Shown here: positions 13,740 to 25,509 of the stretch, piece by piece
Numbering within the stretch: the stretch's first letter is position 1
Layout: every line of letters starts with the position of its first letter
Source of the DNA: Casuarina equisetifolia
Taxonomy: Eukaryota; Streptophyta; Magnoliopsida; Fagales; Casuarinaceae
NCBI GenBank assembly: GCA_028551475.1
Contig: CM052358.1
Coordinates: 18,750,853 to 18,814,852, forward strand
Reading direction: 5' to 3'
DNA: 64,000 nt
Notes under the pieces: model-generated
The model's database searches: none
Told to the model about the DNA's origin: nothing
Seen by the model: only the letters and a program-made list of their open reading frames with translations
Made by a program: the position numbers and the translations under genes

Positions 13740-16700
13740 CCATACTTTAACTAATATTCTACTTATAAACCAACACAACATAAGAAGTTCATATTACGAA
13801 CTCTTTTATATTTAAGGGTGATGAGTAATAAGACAAAATACATTAAGGAGAAATCAATACCATTATCATCACATGAGAACAAATATCACCATATTAGGGA
13901 GAAATAATCATAGCAGTAAAGTAACATCACATCAACCTATGGGTTCCACACATTAGTCCACATCATCTACTAATTTATTCATGTGCAAGGTGTATTCTGG
14001 ACTTATGTATTTAGCAAAGTGGTCAAAGTTGGGATAAATTGAAACAATGTTGAAGAGCTTGAACTAATGTCTTTTTAGCATAATTGAGTTTTGTCTATAG
14101 GTTATGTGATAACTAGATAAATCTTTTTCACCTTTTTATCAAGTAAGTCAAGTAATGGTGTCATGTTGATATCAATAATGCATGTTGCTCTTAAAAGAAA
14201 AGGTAAGAGGTGGTGAGATTCTTTCTACTGTGATATTAGTATCCATAAAGTATTTGTGTGATATAGGTCAAACTACTATAGGAGTCTTTAACACTTAAGG
14301 CCTATATATCTACTCATTTGGCCCAACTATAGTAGTAAATGCACTAACATCCCCCCCTTCCTCTAAAAACATATAGCATGACTTGCTTAGGAAGAAGCTT
14401 GGTAAAGAGATCAATCAATTGTTATAAAGACAGGATGTGAGCATGATGATTGTGCCTTACATAATCTTTTCTCTAACAAAACGATAGACTACTTTAAGGT
14501 GCTTCAACCACTTATGAAAAATGGGCTTGCTAGTCAAATACAAAGTAGAGATATTATCGTAAATCATATTGATAAGAGAAGTATGTCTTATACAATCTCA
14601 GTGGTAAACGCTTAATTGTCAGCCTTAGTTAATGATTGAGATATAATTGGTTACATCTTAGTAGTCCAAGAGATACATGTACCCCCTAGGAATAAGCAAT
14701 ACCCACTAATAGCTTTTCAAGTGGCAAAGTAGCCAACCTAGTTAGCATTTGCAAACCTATATAGTTTTGTTAAGCTTTGTCAATGAATCCATTGTCCCAT
14801 ATAAATACTAAAAAGTACATTTTAGCTAATGAAAGTCATCTATAGTTGGTTAGGAAATTCAATGATAAAGTCTATTTACTACAAGTGACAAATCTAAATG
14901 TGTTAGGCTAAGGTATTGCAATACACCTATCAATCTATGACAAAGAGTTGGCTAAACAAAAAGTTTATCACCATTTCATATAGTTTGAAACTTGACGGCT
15001 ATCAAGGTTGATAGTGGTCAGCAAAAAGATTCTTTTGCCCATTGGAGTACACTAATGCATATTGGCTTTTCATGAGAACGATTCCATTATCATTGTGCAA
15101 AGCCTAAATCATAAGGAAGTAGTGACATCATCCCAAGTCTTTGAACAAAAAGGTCAAACCATGTCTCTTAGTGAAGGCAGGTACATGTCCCAATGAATTT
15201 TCAATGACTAGAAGATCAACAACATAGAGCAAAAGCCAAATGGTAATGTTGTCCTCATAGTAGGTGAAGAGGGATAAATCATCATGTTGTGAGCATGTGA
15301 TCTATTAAGAAAAGAAAAAAGTGGACAAATGGTTAAAATAAACCCTCAATGATTATTTCAACCAATCAAAAGCTCTCATAAGGACACAAACATGATTAGA
15401 TCAATTCTTGTTAACAAAACCTTAAGACTTTTCCATATAGACAAGTTGTTGGAGAAACCAATTCAGGAAGGCATTATTGGTGTCATATTGCCATACATCT
15501 TAGCCAAGAGTGGTCACAAGTGTGAATACCACCCGTATGGTTGTGGCTTGGATAATGGTGCTAAAGGTTTCAAGATAGTTTATCCTTAGTTTTTGTAGGT
15601 ACCTCCTAGAAAACAGTTGTGCCTTAAGACAAATCAAGAATTCTATTAAGGCATAGTTTTGTCTTGAAAACCCACTTGGATTTTATGACATTCATGTTTG
15701 GTTGTTTAGGAACAAGGGTCCAAGTATGGTTGCACTAAAGAGTGATCATTTCAAACTTTATGGCCTACGTCTAAGCAAGATATTGTAAGGCTTGAGAAAT
15801 ATAAGTACGTGCAGAAAGTATTAAATGATGGATGTGAAGTGTGTATCTAGGGTTTGGCTTTTAGATTTCAAATTAGCTTTTGGTTGCCATGGCATGGGTT
15901 CTTGTTGTCGGTAGGGTATGAAGTACGTTTTTATTAGTGGCCTTAGGGAGTTGGCTATATAGAGTGTTTTGAGTAATAAGCTAATTTGTGTTAGGCCAAG
16001 GAAAGCTTTAGGTTTCGTCATTAGAATATAAGGTTGGATTTACTACACTAGGTGTGGTAATGGGCTATGATTGTTTTTGATTTCTCGATTTGTTGGTATA
16101 GTGGTTTCAAAATAGGAGATAATTGAAAAAGGGTTGTTCCATTTGCTTTTACCTATATGGTAGTCTTTCATTTTGGAATCGTGTAGTAGAATCATGAAGG
16201 AAGAATTGGGTTTCTTCTATTTCCTCTAGGTTGACCTTAAGTTTAAAAAGGTGAGATGCTGGTATAATGAGCTTTGGGACATGAGATGACAATTTTTCCA
16301 ACTAGGTGCAAGTGAGACAAATGCAATAAACGTTGATGATAGTGGATTCAATGATACAACACTATTTTTTAAGACATGAATTCAAATACAAGCTTCAATG
16401 TTAACATTTAATTCCACATGGGTATTTGAAAACCACAACAAAACCAAAGGAATTCACAAGGGCTAAATGACTAAATTATTAGTTGATAAGAAAGTAAAGA
16501 AATCCTCACAAATATTCACTTCCAATGATCATATGACATTATTAAAAAAGTCACATAATTAACCCATGTAAACTAATGTATCTGCATGAATCTCTCTAAA
16601 AAATATTCATTTTCTCTTAATGCCTACATTAGGACCCCTTCCTTCTTTTCTCTAGTCTATGATAATGGTCACCTAAAAAGCAAGAGCTGGAGAATTTGAA

Positions 16701-18700
16701 ACTAAAGACAACTACTTTCCTTTCCATTTTATTTTCTTATTAATTCTTGAATTGAATGTCCAGCTTGTTGTGCATTTAAATTTGAATGAATAAGACCTTG
16801 AATGTGAACTTCTACTTTTGTTTCTTCTCCATTGGAAATGTGCAATAATAGTTTTTCTACCATTGAGGATAGTTAAGGAGTTTCCATTTTTGGTAGAGCC
16901 CAAAGAACCATTATGGGTTCTAGAATGTTTCTTTTAGTACTAATTTTTAATTGTAGATGTTTCATGGGTATATCATTTGTAGAGATGGTTGGTGGATATG
17001 CCAACATTAGGTTACCTACGGGAGTTGAAAATTGTCTAATTGGATCGAGATTTATTGGTATTTTTGTAGGGAAGAATTTGGGTGACATGCATTACAAATT
17101 TGTAATCTTTGAAGCAAGTAGCTGTTCATATAGTAAGGATTGATAAGGGCAATTTACAAGTTGCGTGCCCTTGATTTTTCCCAAGGGAGCAAATTTGGAA
17201 GTCTTGAATACATCTTTTGATTTTACTAGGAATTGGTAGTGAAAAGAAGGCAGATCTAAGCTCTTGATTCATATTGAGGGAGATTTTAGCTAAACATTTG
17301 ATGTGGATATCTTAGATATCTTTGGTTAGGTTGACACATGGATATAATTAGGTAAAGGGTAATTTGGTTGCTATGAGTTTCATAAGGGTGTAATAGAAGG
17401 ATTGACTATGTGTAAGGTTTATGATATTTGTTGTAGAGTATGAGTCATTAATGATCGTGTAATCTCTTTGTTATTTGATTCTAGCATAGGATGAGATTGA
17501 CACTCCTTTTAATGAGTGGATTTTAGCCAAAACAATGGAAGCAAAGAATCTTTTTTTTAAAGGACGGAGATTTGCCTTTATGATTATTGGAATTTTTTTA
17601 GATTTGTTGCTTGCTTTTAAAAAAAAAATGCCCCTAAATATAACATGTCAAGAAATGAACATTTTTCCTATTTTTGGTTGCAAACACTAATATCCTTTTT
17701 GTTTCAAGTTTATCTTTAATTCTTGCGTAAAGGAAAGCATTGAACATAAAAAACTCTTAGGAGGAATAATTTAGAGTCTTTTTTTACAAACTCTCATAGG
17801 GAGTTTTATTTTCCAAGGAGCTAAAGGGAAATCAATAAAATAAGATGCTATCAAAAAGGATTCAACTAGTACTTGTGAGGCACTCTTGAATGAATCATAA
17901 TTAAGCATCCCAATTTTATAATGTGCTAATGTTTCTTTTTGGCAACTTAATTTTGTTAAAGAGTGTAAGGATAGGAGAATTGATGGAACATTTTATTTTC
18001 CTTAAAACTTTTTAGTTTATTGCTAGTGTATTCTCCACCATTATCTAATTAAAGCACTTTGATTTTGCCTTCAAACCAATGTTCGAATATGTTTTTGAAT
18101 TCAACAAAAAATTTATAGAGTTTAGCTTTATTCTTTATAAGATAGAGTCAAGTACAATGAGTACATTTGTTCACAAAAATTACATAACACTTGTAATGTT
18201 GATAGTACAAAATATAGGTTGGTCCTTAACAATCATTATGCAACTTTTCAAATGGGATGGTTGATTTTTTTGACAATTTTGAAAAATTTAATAAATGGAT
18301 TGAACAAGACAATCCATATAGATTGAACAAGACAATGGTAGTTGATGGATCTTACTTGGATCTAATAGCTCTCATAAAGTAGCTTCAAATTTCTAAACTT
18401 ATTATGGTCTAACTTGTTATGCCATGTGCTACCATTTACCATTTGTTGATGTTGTGAAAAGTATGCTTGCACATTCTCATTTGGTGATGCATAAATATCT
18501 TCTCCTCTGTAATCCTCGAGAAGTGTTACCTAGGTTATTAGATTCTTCACAATAAATGTATGCTTATCAAATATAACCAAACTATCGTGAATTCTAGCTT
18601 GTAAGCGAAGTTCTAAGATTGCTAATTCACTATTATATATACTATTATAATCAGCAAACTATATATTGGAATCAATCAATGATATACAACATAAGTATGC
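13740..18700 (-). mobile_element. Decayed Ty1/copia retrotransposon, near full length
   Basis: Minus-strand reading gives copia domains in order from high to low coordinate. A GAG-pre-integrase region with WHNKL lies near 18450; integrase with FWQIMVEN-like and HQFSYPYT-like text at about 18270-17880; LNLKQKGYQCLQP near 17700. Reverse transcriptase starts near 15770 (NHTWTLVPKQPN), with TNNAFLN near 15450 and a YVDD-like block near 15220. RNase H (SGYCLFLGGTCISW) is near 14680, and the IDLFTKLLPKQVM end at 14385-14420. A polypurine tract (CCCCCCC on plus) at 14351-14362 is followed by an LTR start at 14349 that runs leftwards to about 13740, with TATA-like AATATAAAAGAG near 13810. All frames are interrupted. 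16.0-17.6 kb is poorly conserved. Confidence 0.8.
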
Positions 18701-19700
18701 AAAGAATCACAAGCAAACAACTCAAAACAAAATTAACAAGAGTAAAGTAAATTAGGATAGAAAAGATTATATGGTTTGGCCAAAAGATTACCTACATCCA
18801 TGGTAGAACATAGAGGAATAAAGCTTTAATGAAATAAAGTAAGTAATACAAGTATTTTTTTTCTCTTAAATCACAATCACAATCAGCTTTTCTTACACAT
18901 TAAATAGATATTTTTAGAAAGTTGTAGAATTATTTTTGTAGAATTCTTTACTTACTTGTTTTGGGTTTTTTTTTTTAAATGTTTTTGCCTCTTTTGTCTA
19001 ATTGACTTCTCTTCTACTGTAGATTGCTCCATCACTTCAAGCAACTCAAAGGAATGTTTTATTATCAATAGCACCTGACTATTGTGATCCAACTCTCACA
19101 AATCTCCACCTTGGTGAACAATAGTCCTCTTGAATTTAAGAGGCCAATCAAGTTTATGCACTCCTTGAATTTGATTATTGGTATTGTTAAAGCACCTTGA
19201 TTATCACAATAAAGCTTAATGGACTCTTATTGCTATCCAAGTTCATTAACTAGACCTTATAGACATATTGCCTTTTTTATATCTTACATAATGGCCATAT
19301 ACTTAGTCTTTGTAGTCAAAAAAGCTATTATTAGCTATAGAACAATTCTCCAACTAATTGCTCCACCAAAAAATAAAAACACATATTTGGAAAATGATTT
19401 TTTCTTGTCCAAATACTTGTTATAATCAGAATCAACATATATGGACCATCTTATTGTTATTGCCATCATAGACTAGACTAATCTTTCTCATTCCCTTTAG
19501 GCACATCAACAAATAGGTTATTGCAAACCAATGTGTCTTTTCTTGATTGTTTATAAATCTGTTAAAAAAAACTCATATCATATGCTATATTTGGTATGGT
19601 ACAAACATACATAACACTTCTAATTTGGTAGCCATTGGAAAAGTAACCCATTGGCTTTTAAACCTTTCTATTTGTATACCTAAGAGAGCAAGCAATGGAG
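18650..19700 (-). mobile_element. 3' part of a third copia element: RT end, RNase H, LTR
   Basis: Minus-strand text near 19690 reads LGIQIERFK (the LGMQIER block of reverse transcriptase). It is followed near 19600 by SVMYVCTIPNIAYDM, the VGSLMYAMVCTRPDIAYA block, and near 19190 by a CDNQ.AL block. A polypurine tract (AAGGTGGAGATTTG) occurs at about 19101-19114, and an LTR begins TGTGAGAG at 19100 going left. The inner end of that LTR is not resolved; 18650 is a guess. Stops and frameshifts are frequent, so it is dead. Confidence 0.7.
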
Positions 19701-20620
19701 GATAACCTTCTTCTTCTTTTTTCTTTTTTTCCATTTATCAAGAGGGGTAAGGGGAGGTTGAAATCTTATTCTTATATGTCAATTTAGAAAATAATGGCTT
19801 TTATTTTTTATTGTATTTTCTTGAAAAGCATCTTAAGTATCTATGGCCTTGATAACTTTTAGGTCAATTTTAGGCACAAGAAGTGCTTTTATGGTCTTTG
19901 GTAGTTGTTGTTTAATTTAAGGCCTAGGTAACGCTTTAGACAATGTTCAACGAGTAGTTAACTCTAGACAATTTAGACAATGTTCAACGAGTAGTTAACT
20001 CAAGGTTGACTTTTTGGTCAATGACTGTCATAATGCCGTATAATAGAGTTTCATTGATTGTAGGAGAAGAATGTGGTAGATCTTTGATCTTTGGCAGATC
20101 ACATCGAGGTTGAAATCAGCAAGCTCCTCCTTAGGGTTGAGTTGCTTCTCCGTAGTAATAGCCAACTAAATCTCCACAAGTAAGGGTTCTTCAACAAGAA
20201 GCTTAGGCGCAGAAGACAACTTCTTAATTGCAAAAGAAAAAACTAGAAAGAGTAGTCAAGTATAACCTGAGAATGAACAAATTGTTTGAACTTTTAAACT
20301 TGTCTATTTATGCACCTAGGAGAGCAAGCTACTTAGAAGATTTTTTTTTTCCCCTCATTTATCGAGAACAGGAGGTTGAAATCCTATTATTATAGCTCAA
20401 TTTGAAAAATAACGACTCTTATTCTTGTAACTTATATTCTTTATTATACTTTCCTAAAAAGCATCTTCTGTTTGTGTTGTCCCATTGTCCTCTAGGTTGA
20501 TCTTAGGCATAGGAAGTGCTTTTGTCGTCTCCAATATTTGTTATTTGGTCTGAGGCCTAAGCACAGTTGACTTTTTGGTAAATGACTTTCATAATTCCAT
20601 ACGGTAGAATGTAAAATGGA
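19646..20620. repeat. Diverged direct duplication, about 0.4 kb, plus a 30-bp tandem repeat
   Basis: Segments 19646-20060 and 20281-20620 align along their length. Shared landmarks are a CTAAGAGAGCAAGC / CTAGGAGAGCAAGC box, GAGGTTGAAATC, GGCACAAGAAGTGCTTTT / GGCATAGGAAGTGCTTTT, and GTTGACTTTTTGGT followed by AATGAC. Copy one also carries a nearly exact 30-bp repeat (19935-19964 and 19972-20001). The outer box of both copies reads as the end of copia reverse transcriptase on the minus strand, so the duplication includes element sequence. The 220 bp between the copies is not recognised. Confidence 0.7.
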
Positions 20621-20779
20621 AATCAATATGATATTTTACATCTTTGTTATAACATGATGAATATCGCCTGCAAATATTTTACCCTAAGGTTGAGCAAGGA
20701 AATCAGAAGAAATGTAATGACCAGAGTTAGTTGATATGTCATAATAAATACACAGGTTATTAACCACAGAGCTTCAGTA

Positions 20780-20990
20780 TGCTTTCTGTACACTCGTTTT
20801 GACTGATATACAGTTCCAAAATAAGCATTCTCAGGATTAGTAGAGACTTTATGCACACAACCATCTAAACTAAATAAACCTGCGGCATTGGGTACTTCCG
20901 CGTGTTCAGACCAGTGAGTCCAAGTGTGCTAGAAGTTCCTCCATGATACCCATTTGTTAATGTTATCTCGGGTTGGGGTTTGACAGAGCA
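20780..20990 (-). pseudogene. Relic of alanine-glyoxylate aminotransferase 2-like gene
   Basis: On the minus strand 20880-20990 reads [18 protein letters not shown] and then [13 protein letters not shown]. This matches the NAYHGG..(S/T)T.GLTALNTWKYP.PQ block of plant class-III aminotransferases AGT2/AGT3 (mitochondrial or peroxisomal glyoxylate aminotransferases, by family knowledge). Downstream text in another frame (HKVSTNPENAYFG) may correspond to the HHV.NPDPYRGVFG segment, implying a frameshift around 20870. No further exons were found in 20-22 kb. It could be a captured or duplicated fragment. Confidence 0.55.
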
Positions 20991-20999
20991 CCACAGAGA

Positions 21000-22371
21000 G
21001 GCATGGTAGTACGAGACATGGGACGGAGAGGATTATTGCGGTGGCGGTCAGTCAGCTTGCAGAAGCAACAACCACAGATTCTCTTTCCTGTACAGTGTTT
21101 AGTCCTTCCTCAGGTATCCTCAACATTTAACCTGGAATAGCTTTTTAGAAAGGATAATGTCATTCTGGCAACCTATTTCTTGTCATGATGCATTCAAATT
21201 GCGTCATCTCCACCATTCTTGTCGATTGGTAGTTGATTGTGTGAAAAGAGTTTTGCCTTGAATACGACATACTTGTATCATTCAGGCCATCGAGTCTTGA
21301 TGACATCAATTGGAATCTGGAGACGTTAGACAGACCAGGAGTAAATGCAATGTTCTGAAGAGACTGGTAAACAAGAAAGCGTCACTCTAAACATTCAGAG
21401 GAATTGTGTATAAAACCTACCTCTTCAGTGACCTTTGTGTCTTTTGGTTAGAGTTCCAACTCGTGACAGACGGATTGTCATTGTATGATCAATGGTTTCC
21501 ATTTTATGTAGAAATTATAAAAGTAGTTGATCAATTTTTCTTTTTCATTTAATAGACCAGCACCAGAGTTTCAATATCACCATTCATATTGGTCTAGATC
21601 CTAAAAAGTGTTTTACATATTTAATTCTCTTAAATGAATGTTGGTTGGATTGTATTAAAACATCACCCACGAGAATCATTGTTCGGTGATAAAGGAGGTA
21701 GGCTACAGAAGATGCAGTCCAGCTGTCCCAGAGTCCAAATAAGCGTACAGCTAGATGTGATCGGTCTTAAGCCAATCTTTCAAAACCACCATAAATAAGA
21801 GGGAGAAGTAGAGCGAGAGAAGAAGATCGAGATCACTTACATTCATGTTCGAGAGGGCATTGAACTTAATCTAGATCACTTGTTTTGTAGTTGATTCAAA
21901 TGAGAACTGATATTTTAAATAAAATCACAATAACCACCCTGCAGAAGGCCTCTAAAGCAGAAATGGTTTGAACTTTTTTTTCCAATGAGCTGGCATGAAA
22001 CACTTCATCACAAAATCTGTAATGAAGGCTAGGGAAGTTTGAAATCCGCAACTTCCTAAGAAGGCGGCTTGGGTGATCAAGAACGGCATCTTCTCCTCAT
22101 TGCCAAGTTTGAACTGCAAATAGGTTTGAAATATTCATAGTTTCAAAATTTTATAGATAGCGTTTTAACTCTAGTCTTTTCCTAATTTTATGATAATCAC
22201 TAATGGGTTTCTGTTAGATAACATTCCTCCTCTATGACAATAATTGTCATGGTCATTCAAAACCAAGCAAGGAAACATAGAGTCACAAATTGCAACAAGA
22301 AAATAGTTAGAATCCAGGATGATAATTATGTAAAATGGAACATTCAAAAAATAAGGTATGACAAGCACATG
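21000..22371. other. Intergenic, nothing recognised
   Basis: No open frame of useful length and no clear element ends. The sequence is somewhat less AT-rich than the copia region to its left. Confidence 0.4.
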
Positions 22372-22692
22372 ATGGATTGAGTGGCTGGATAATATCCTTA
22401 AAAGGCCCCTTAAGAGAAAGTGGGGAACCACCACATATAAGGCCACAAGATAATGCTCCAACTTTTGATGTAAGATGAATTTCAACATGCCCCTTCCACA
22501 CTCACGAATGTGTAATATCTAGGCATGGACAATATTGAAGATCGGAAGTAGGAAGGCCTAGTTCTAATATCATATCGAGTGGCTTGGTAACATCCCTAAA
22601 AAAATTCTTAGGAGAAAGGGGAAAACCACCTCATATAAGGCCCCACGATAACACTCCAACTCATGGTGTGGGATGAATTCGGACACTCAACA
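22372..22692 (-). mobile_element. TRIM-like miniature LTR retrotransposon
   Basis: Two direct repeats of about 118 bp, 22573-22692 and 22372-22487, flank a short interior with no coding capacity. Read on the minus strand each begins TGTTGA and shares GGCCTTATATG followed by TGGTGGTT-type text. The upstream copy is followed at 22559-22572 by TGATATTAGAACTAG, a decayed Met-tRNA primer-binding site (TGGTATCAGAGC type). The downstream copy is preceded by a purine tract (GTGGAAGGGG). This gives the order LTR, PBS, PPT, LTR of a non-autonomous TRIM. The repeats have diverged considerably, so it is old. Confidence 0.75.
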
Positions 22693-23816
22693 AAGAGAAA
22701 ATTAGGTATCAAAATATAAGACTTGTAAGAAAAGTCATAACTGGTCCCACTTTACAGAACGTTTTACTTAGGTTAATGAAACCGAAGAAAAATTTTCATA
22801 GTTTTATTCTAAGCTACTATATTTCTGGTGTAGCTATTATTCCCCAAGCTTATAATTCAAGTTATTAGATTCACAGCAGGCAAATCCCTGGAACGACTTT
22901 TTGCTCCAGTAGAGTACTTTGAATGCACTTCTGTAAGTAATACAATATATCCCCACCAATAAATAACAAATCTCACATGATTTTACGATCTACACTTGCA
23001 GACTTCATACTGCTGCTAAAATAAAGGTATTTTATGGGCAAGAAGCCTTTTGCAACTTACGATAAAACAAGATCTGACGCTACAGGTAAGATTTGACAAA
23101 ACAAGGATACCCAATTAGTGCAATTGCTATTATAGTTGTATTCCTATTATTTCTATTGTCATTCTTCAGGGCTGAATCCCTGATATCTTCTTCATAGTGG
23201 TTTTGTCTTACCACAAGGCCGAGACACTTTGGTAACCATGAGAAGCTTTTATAAGAATTAATACAGACATCATGACAATAGGCTAAAAAATCCCGTGCAT
23301 GCTTGATTACAATCTATTTTCTTTAATTTTTAGTTTTCCAATCTCTTTTAAGTTATTTGCATTTCAATTTAGTTGGCAAAAGGGTAGATAACAACACAAC
23401 CTCTTGCGTTAATAGTTGAAAAGTTCAAAGATAGTTGAAAGTATATACCAGATTTCGTATGCTTCACAGGTTGACTCAGGCATAAAGACCGTTGACACTA
23501 TCCAGGGGCAAAACAGTTGCATTCTGCCTTCAAGATTCACTGACGCACCATGGGCAACAATGTAACATTCTCAAGGCCATCAGAACAGCAACATGCTCAT
23601 TCTGAAAGCATGCTCTGATGCCCATGAATTGAAACTCCAGTGGAAAGTTGCCATTAGTAGTTGACCAGATCTTTACAGAATAACATACCGTCACAGAAAG
23701 ATCTGCTTTCTACACGAGCATCAACTTTTTGGATGCTGCATACGTGAAACTTTTGCCCACTTCGCCATCAGATTTTTTTATTTTTTTATTTTTCCTTCTT
23801 TCCTGAAATCCCATTC
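22693..23816. other. Intergenic, nothing recognised
   Basis: Spacer between the TRIM and the PPR pseudogene, read on both strands. No coding block or repeat with clear ends was seen. Confidence 0.4.
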
Positions 23817-25509
23817 CTACCAATAATCCTGACAAGAACAGGAACCATCCCTGAAATGGTGAAAGCGAGCGGAGTCTCTTACAATAATCTCCCGGCCCAC
23901 AAGCTTGGAGATAAATTTTAGGCAGAATGACAGTCATTACACACTCTAAGGTTCTTCATTCTCAATGTAGCATTCTCAGGAGTACTTAGCAGTCCGAATG
24001 CGGCAAGGTTTTCACTATGATTTCTAAGCATTTGTTCCTTCACCTCTTGCTCAAGGTCATGCAGCACAGAGTCTGTGTCCGGAATGAAACCCATCTTTTT
24101 TATCTCTGTCCAGATTTTTGCCATCAGATCGTATATAGCATCTTTCTTTGGGTGAAGACCATCTTCAACGCCAAAGACATGGACCTTGTTCCGTATCTGA
24201 AGCCAACTAAATCCTTGCTCTTTCTTCACTCCTCTCTCTTTCACTGATTTTCTAATTTCAGCAGCTTCCTTCCATCTCTCACAAGCAGAATATAGGTTAG
24301 CAAGGGCTGAGTAAGCCCCACTATTTTCAGGGTCAAGAAGAAGCAATCTTTCTGCTGCAAATTTTGCTAGCTCCACATTTTTATGAACCTTACAAGAAGC
24401 CAAAAGTGAACCCCAAGATATGACATCTAGTTCAACAGGCATACTTCTGATGAAATTGTGTGATTCCTCTAGCAATCCGGCACGCCCATACAGGTCAATC
24501 ATGCACGCATAATGACTTAAGGTGGGTTCGATTTTGTGTAGATCTTGCCTCAGACGATAATATGTCCGACCCTGTTCTACCAATCCCACATGTATGCAGG
24601 CTGAGATCACCCCAACACAAGTTATATGGTCAGGCTTCATGCCAACTGCGAGCATCTCTTCAAAAAGTTCTGGCTTCTTTTCCATGATCATGCTGAGTCA
24701 AAGCCATAATCATGGACGTCCACGAGACGGTACTAGAAATACTCCGTATATGATTGAATACCTGCTTTGCATTTTTAACGCTTCCAGCTTTGGCATACAT
24801 GGTAATTAGAGCATTACCTAGAGAAACTGATGATGCTTTCCATCATCTTATAGCACTCGAATGAATTTGTTTGCCATAGTACAAAGAAGCCAAGCTTGAA
24901 CTGACGCTTAACATGGCTGATAGAGTGCAGTTGCCTGGCTTGGGGCCTTCTTTAATCATTCCTCTGAAGAGCTCCAGAGCTTCATTATTCAGGCCATTCT
25001 GCACATAACCTACGATCATAGCTGTCCAGGCAACCACATCACGGTCACTTAATGAGTCAAATATCTGTCTGGCCAGATTTATATCCCCAAGCTTGATGTA
25101 GCCATCCAACAAGGCTGTAATAGCTACCGACATTGAGATCTGAAGATCCACTTTGCTCTACTATCTTTCTTGCAATTTCAAACACCACCAGAATTTCCTC
25201 AAAAACACGACGTGCTTTCCCTAACTTACCTTGTTTTGCATATGCCGAAAGTATTGTATTCCAAGAGAATATGGTCTTAACGGTCATTTCATCGAATATG
25301 CAGTGAGCATCGGGAGTAGCCCCAGTTTTTGCATAACAGCTCATGAGATTGCTCATCAAGAACACGCTGAGGTGAAGTCCAGCTTTGATTATTCGAGCAT
25401 GAATGGATCTTCCTGCAAATGGGTCTTTTTGACTTCTGGCTTGTCTGTAGGAGATTAGCTTAGAAGTCCGGAGAAGAGGTGGGAGAGGAACCTCCATTAG
25501 GGACCCCAA
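23817..25509 (-). pseudogene. DYW-class PPR protein pseudogene (AT2G22070/PCMP-H41-like)
   Basis: Intact relatives are nuclear-encoded organellar RNA-binding proteins, many of which edit C to U through the C-terminal DYW domain. PPR motifs (FSWNTILSAYAKQGKLGKA, DRDVVAWTAMIVGY), the E/E+ region (SGAYSALANLYSACERWKEA) and the DYW domain are clear. Breaks: near 25190 the protein jumps from VFEEI to GGV.EIARKIVEQ, losing about 250 codons by comparison with AT2G22070. There is a frame change near 25136, a stop at about 24842 (HSSAIR then stop), and another frame change near 24690 (KEA.ELFEEM). One base is lost between 23920 and 23921, so CNDCHSA meets a stop although the rest of DYW (FHHF, CSCQDYW) follows to 23817. 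The breaks mean no full protein can be made. Confidence 0.92.

Noticed and set aside
16712-17143. Overlapping frames on both strands at 16.7-17.1 kb (minus MSPKFFPTKIP..., plus MGSRMFLLVL...)
   Set aside because: They lie inside the minus-strand copia element between integrase and reverse transcriptase. I could not match either to another protein family, so no separate gene is claimed.
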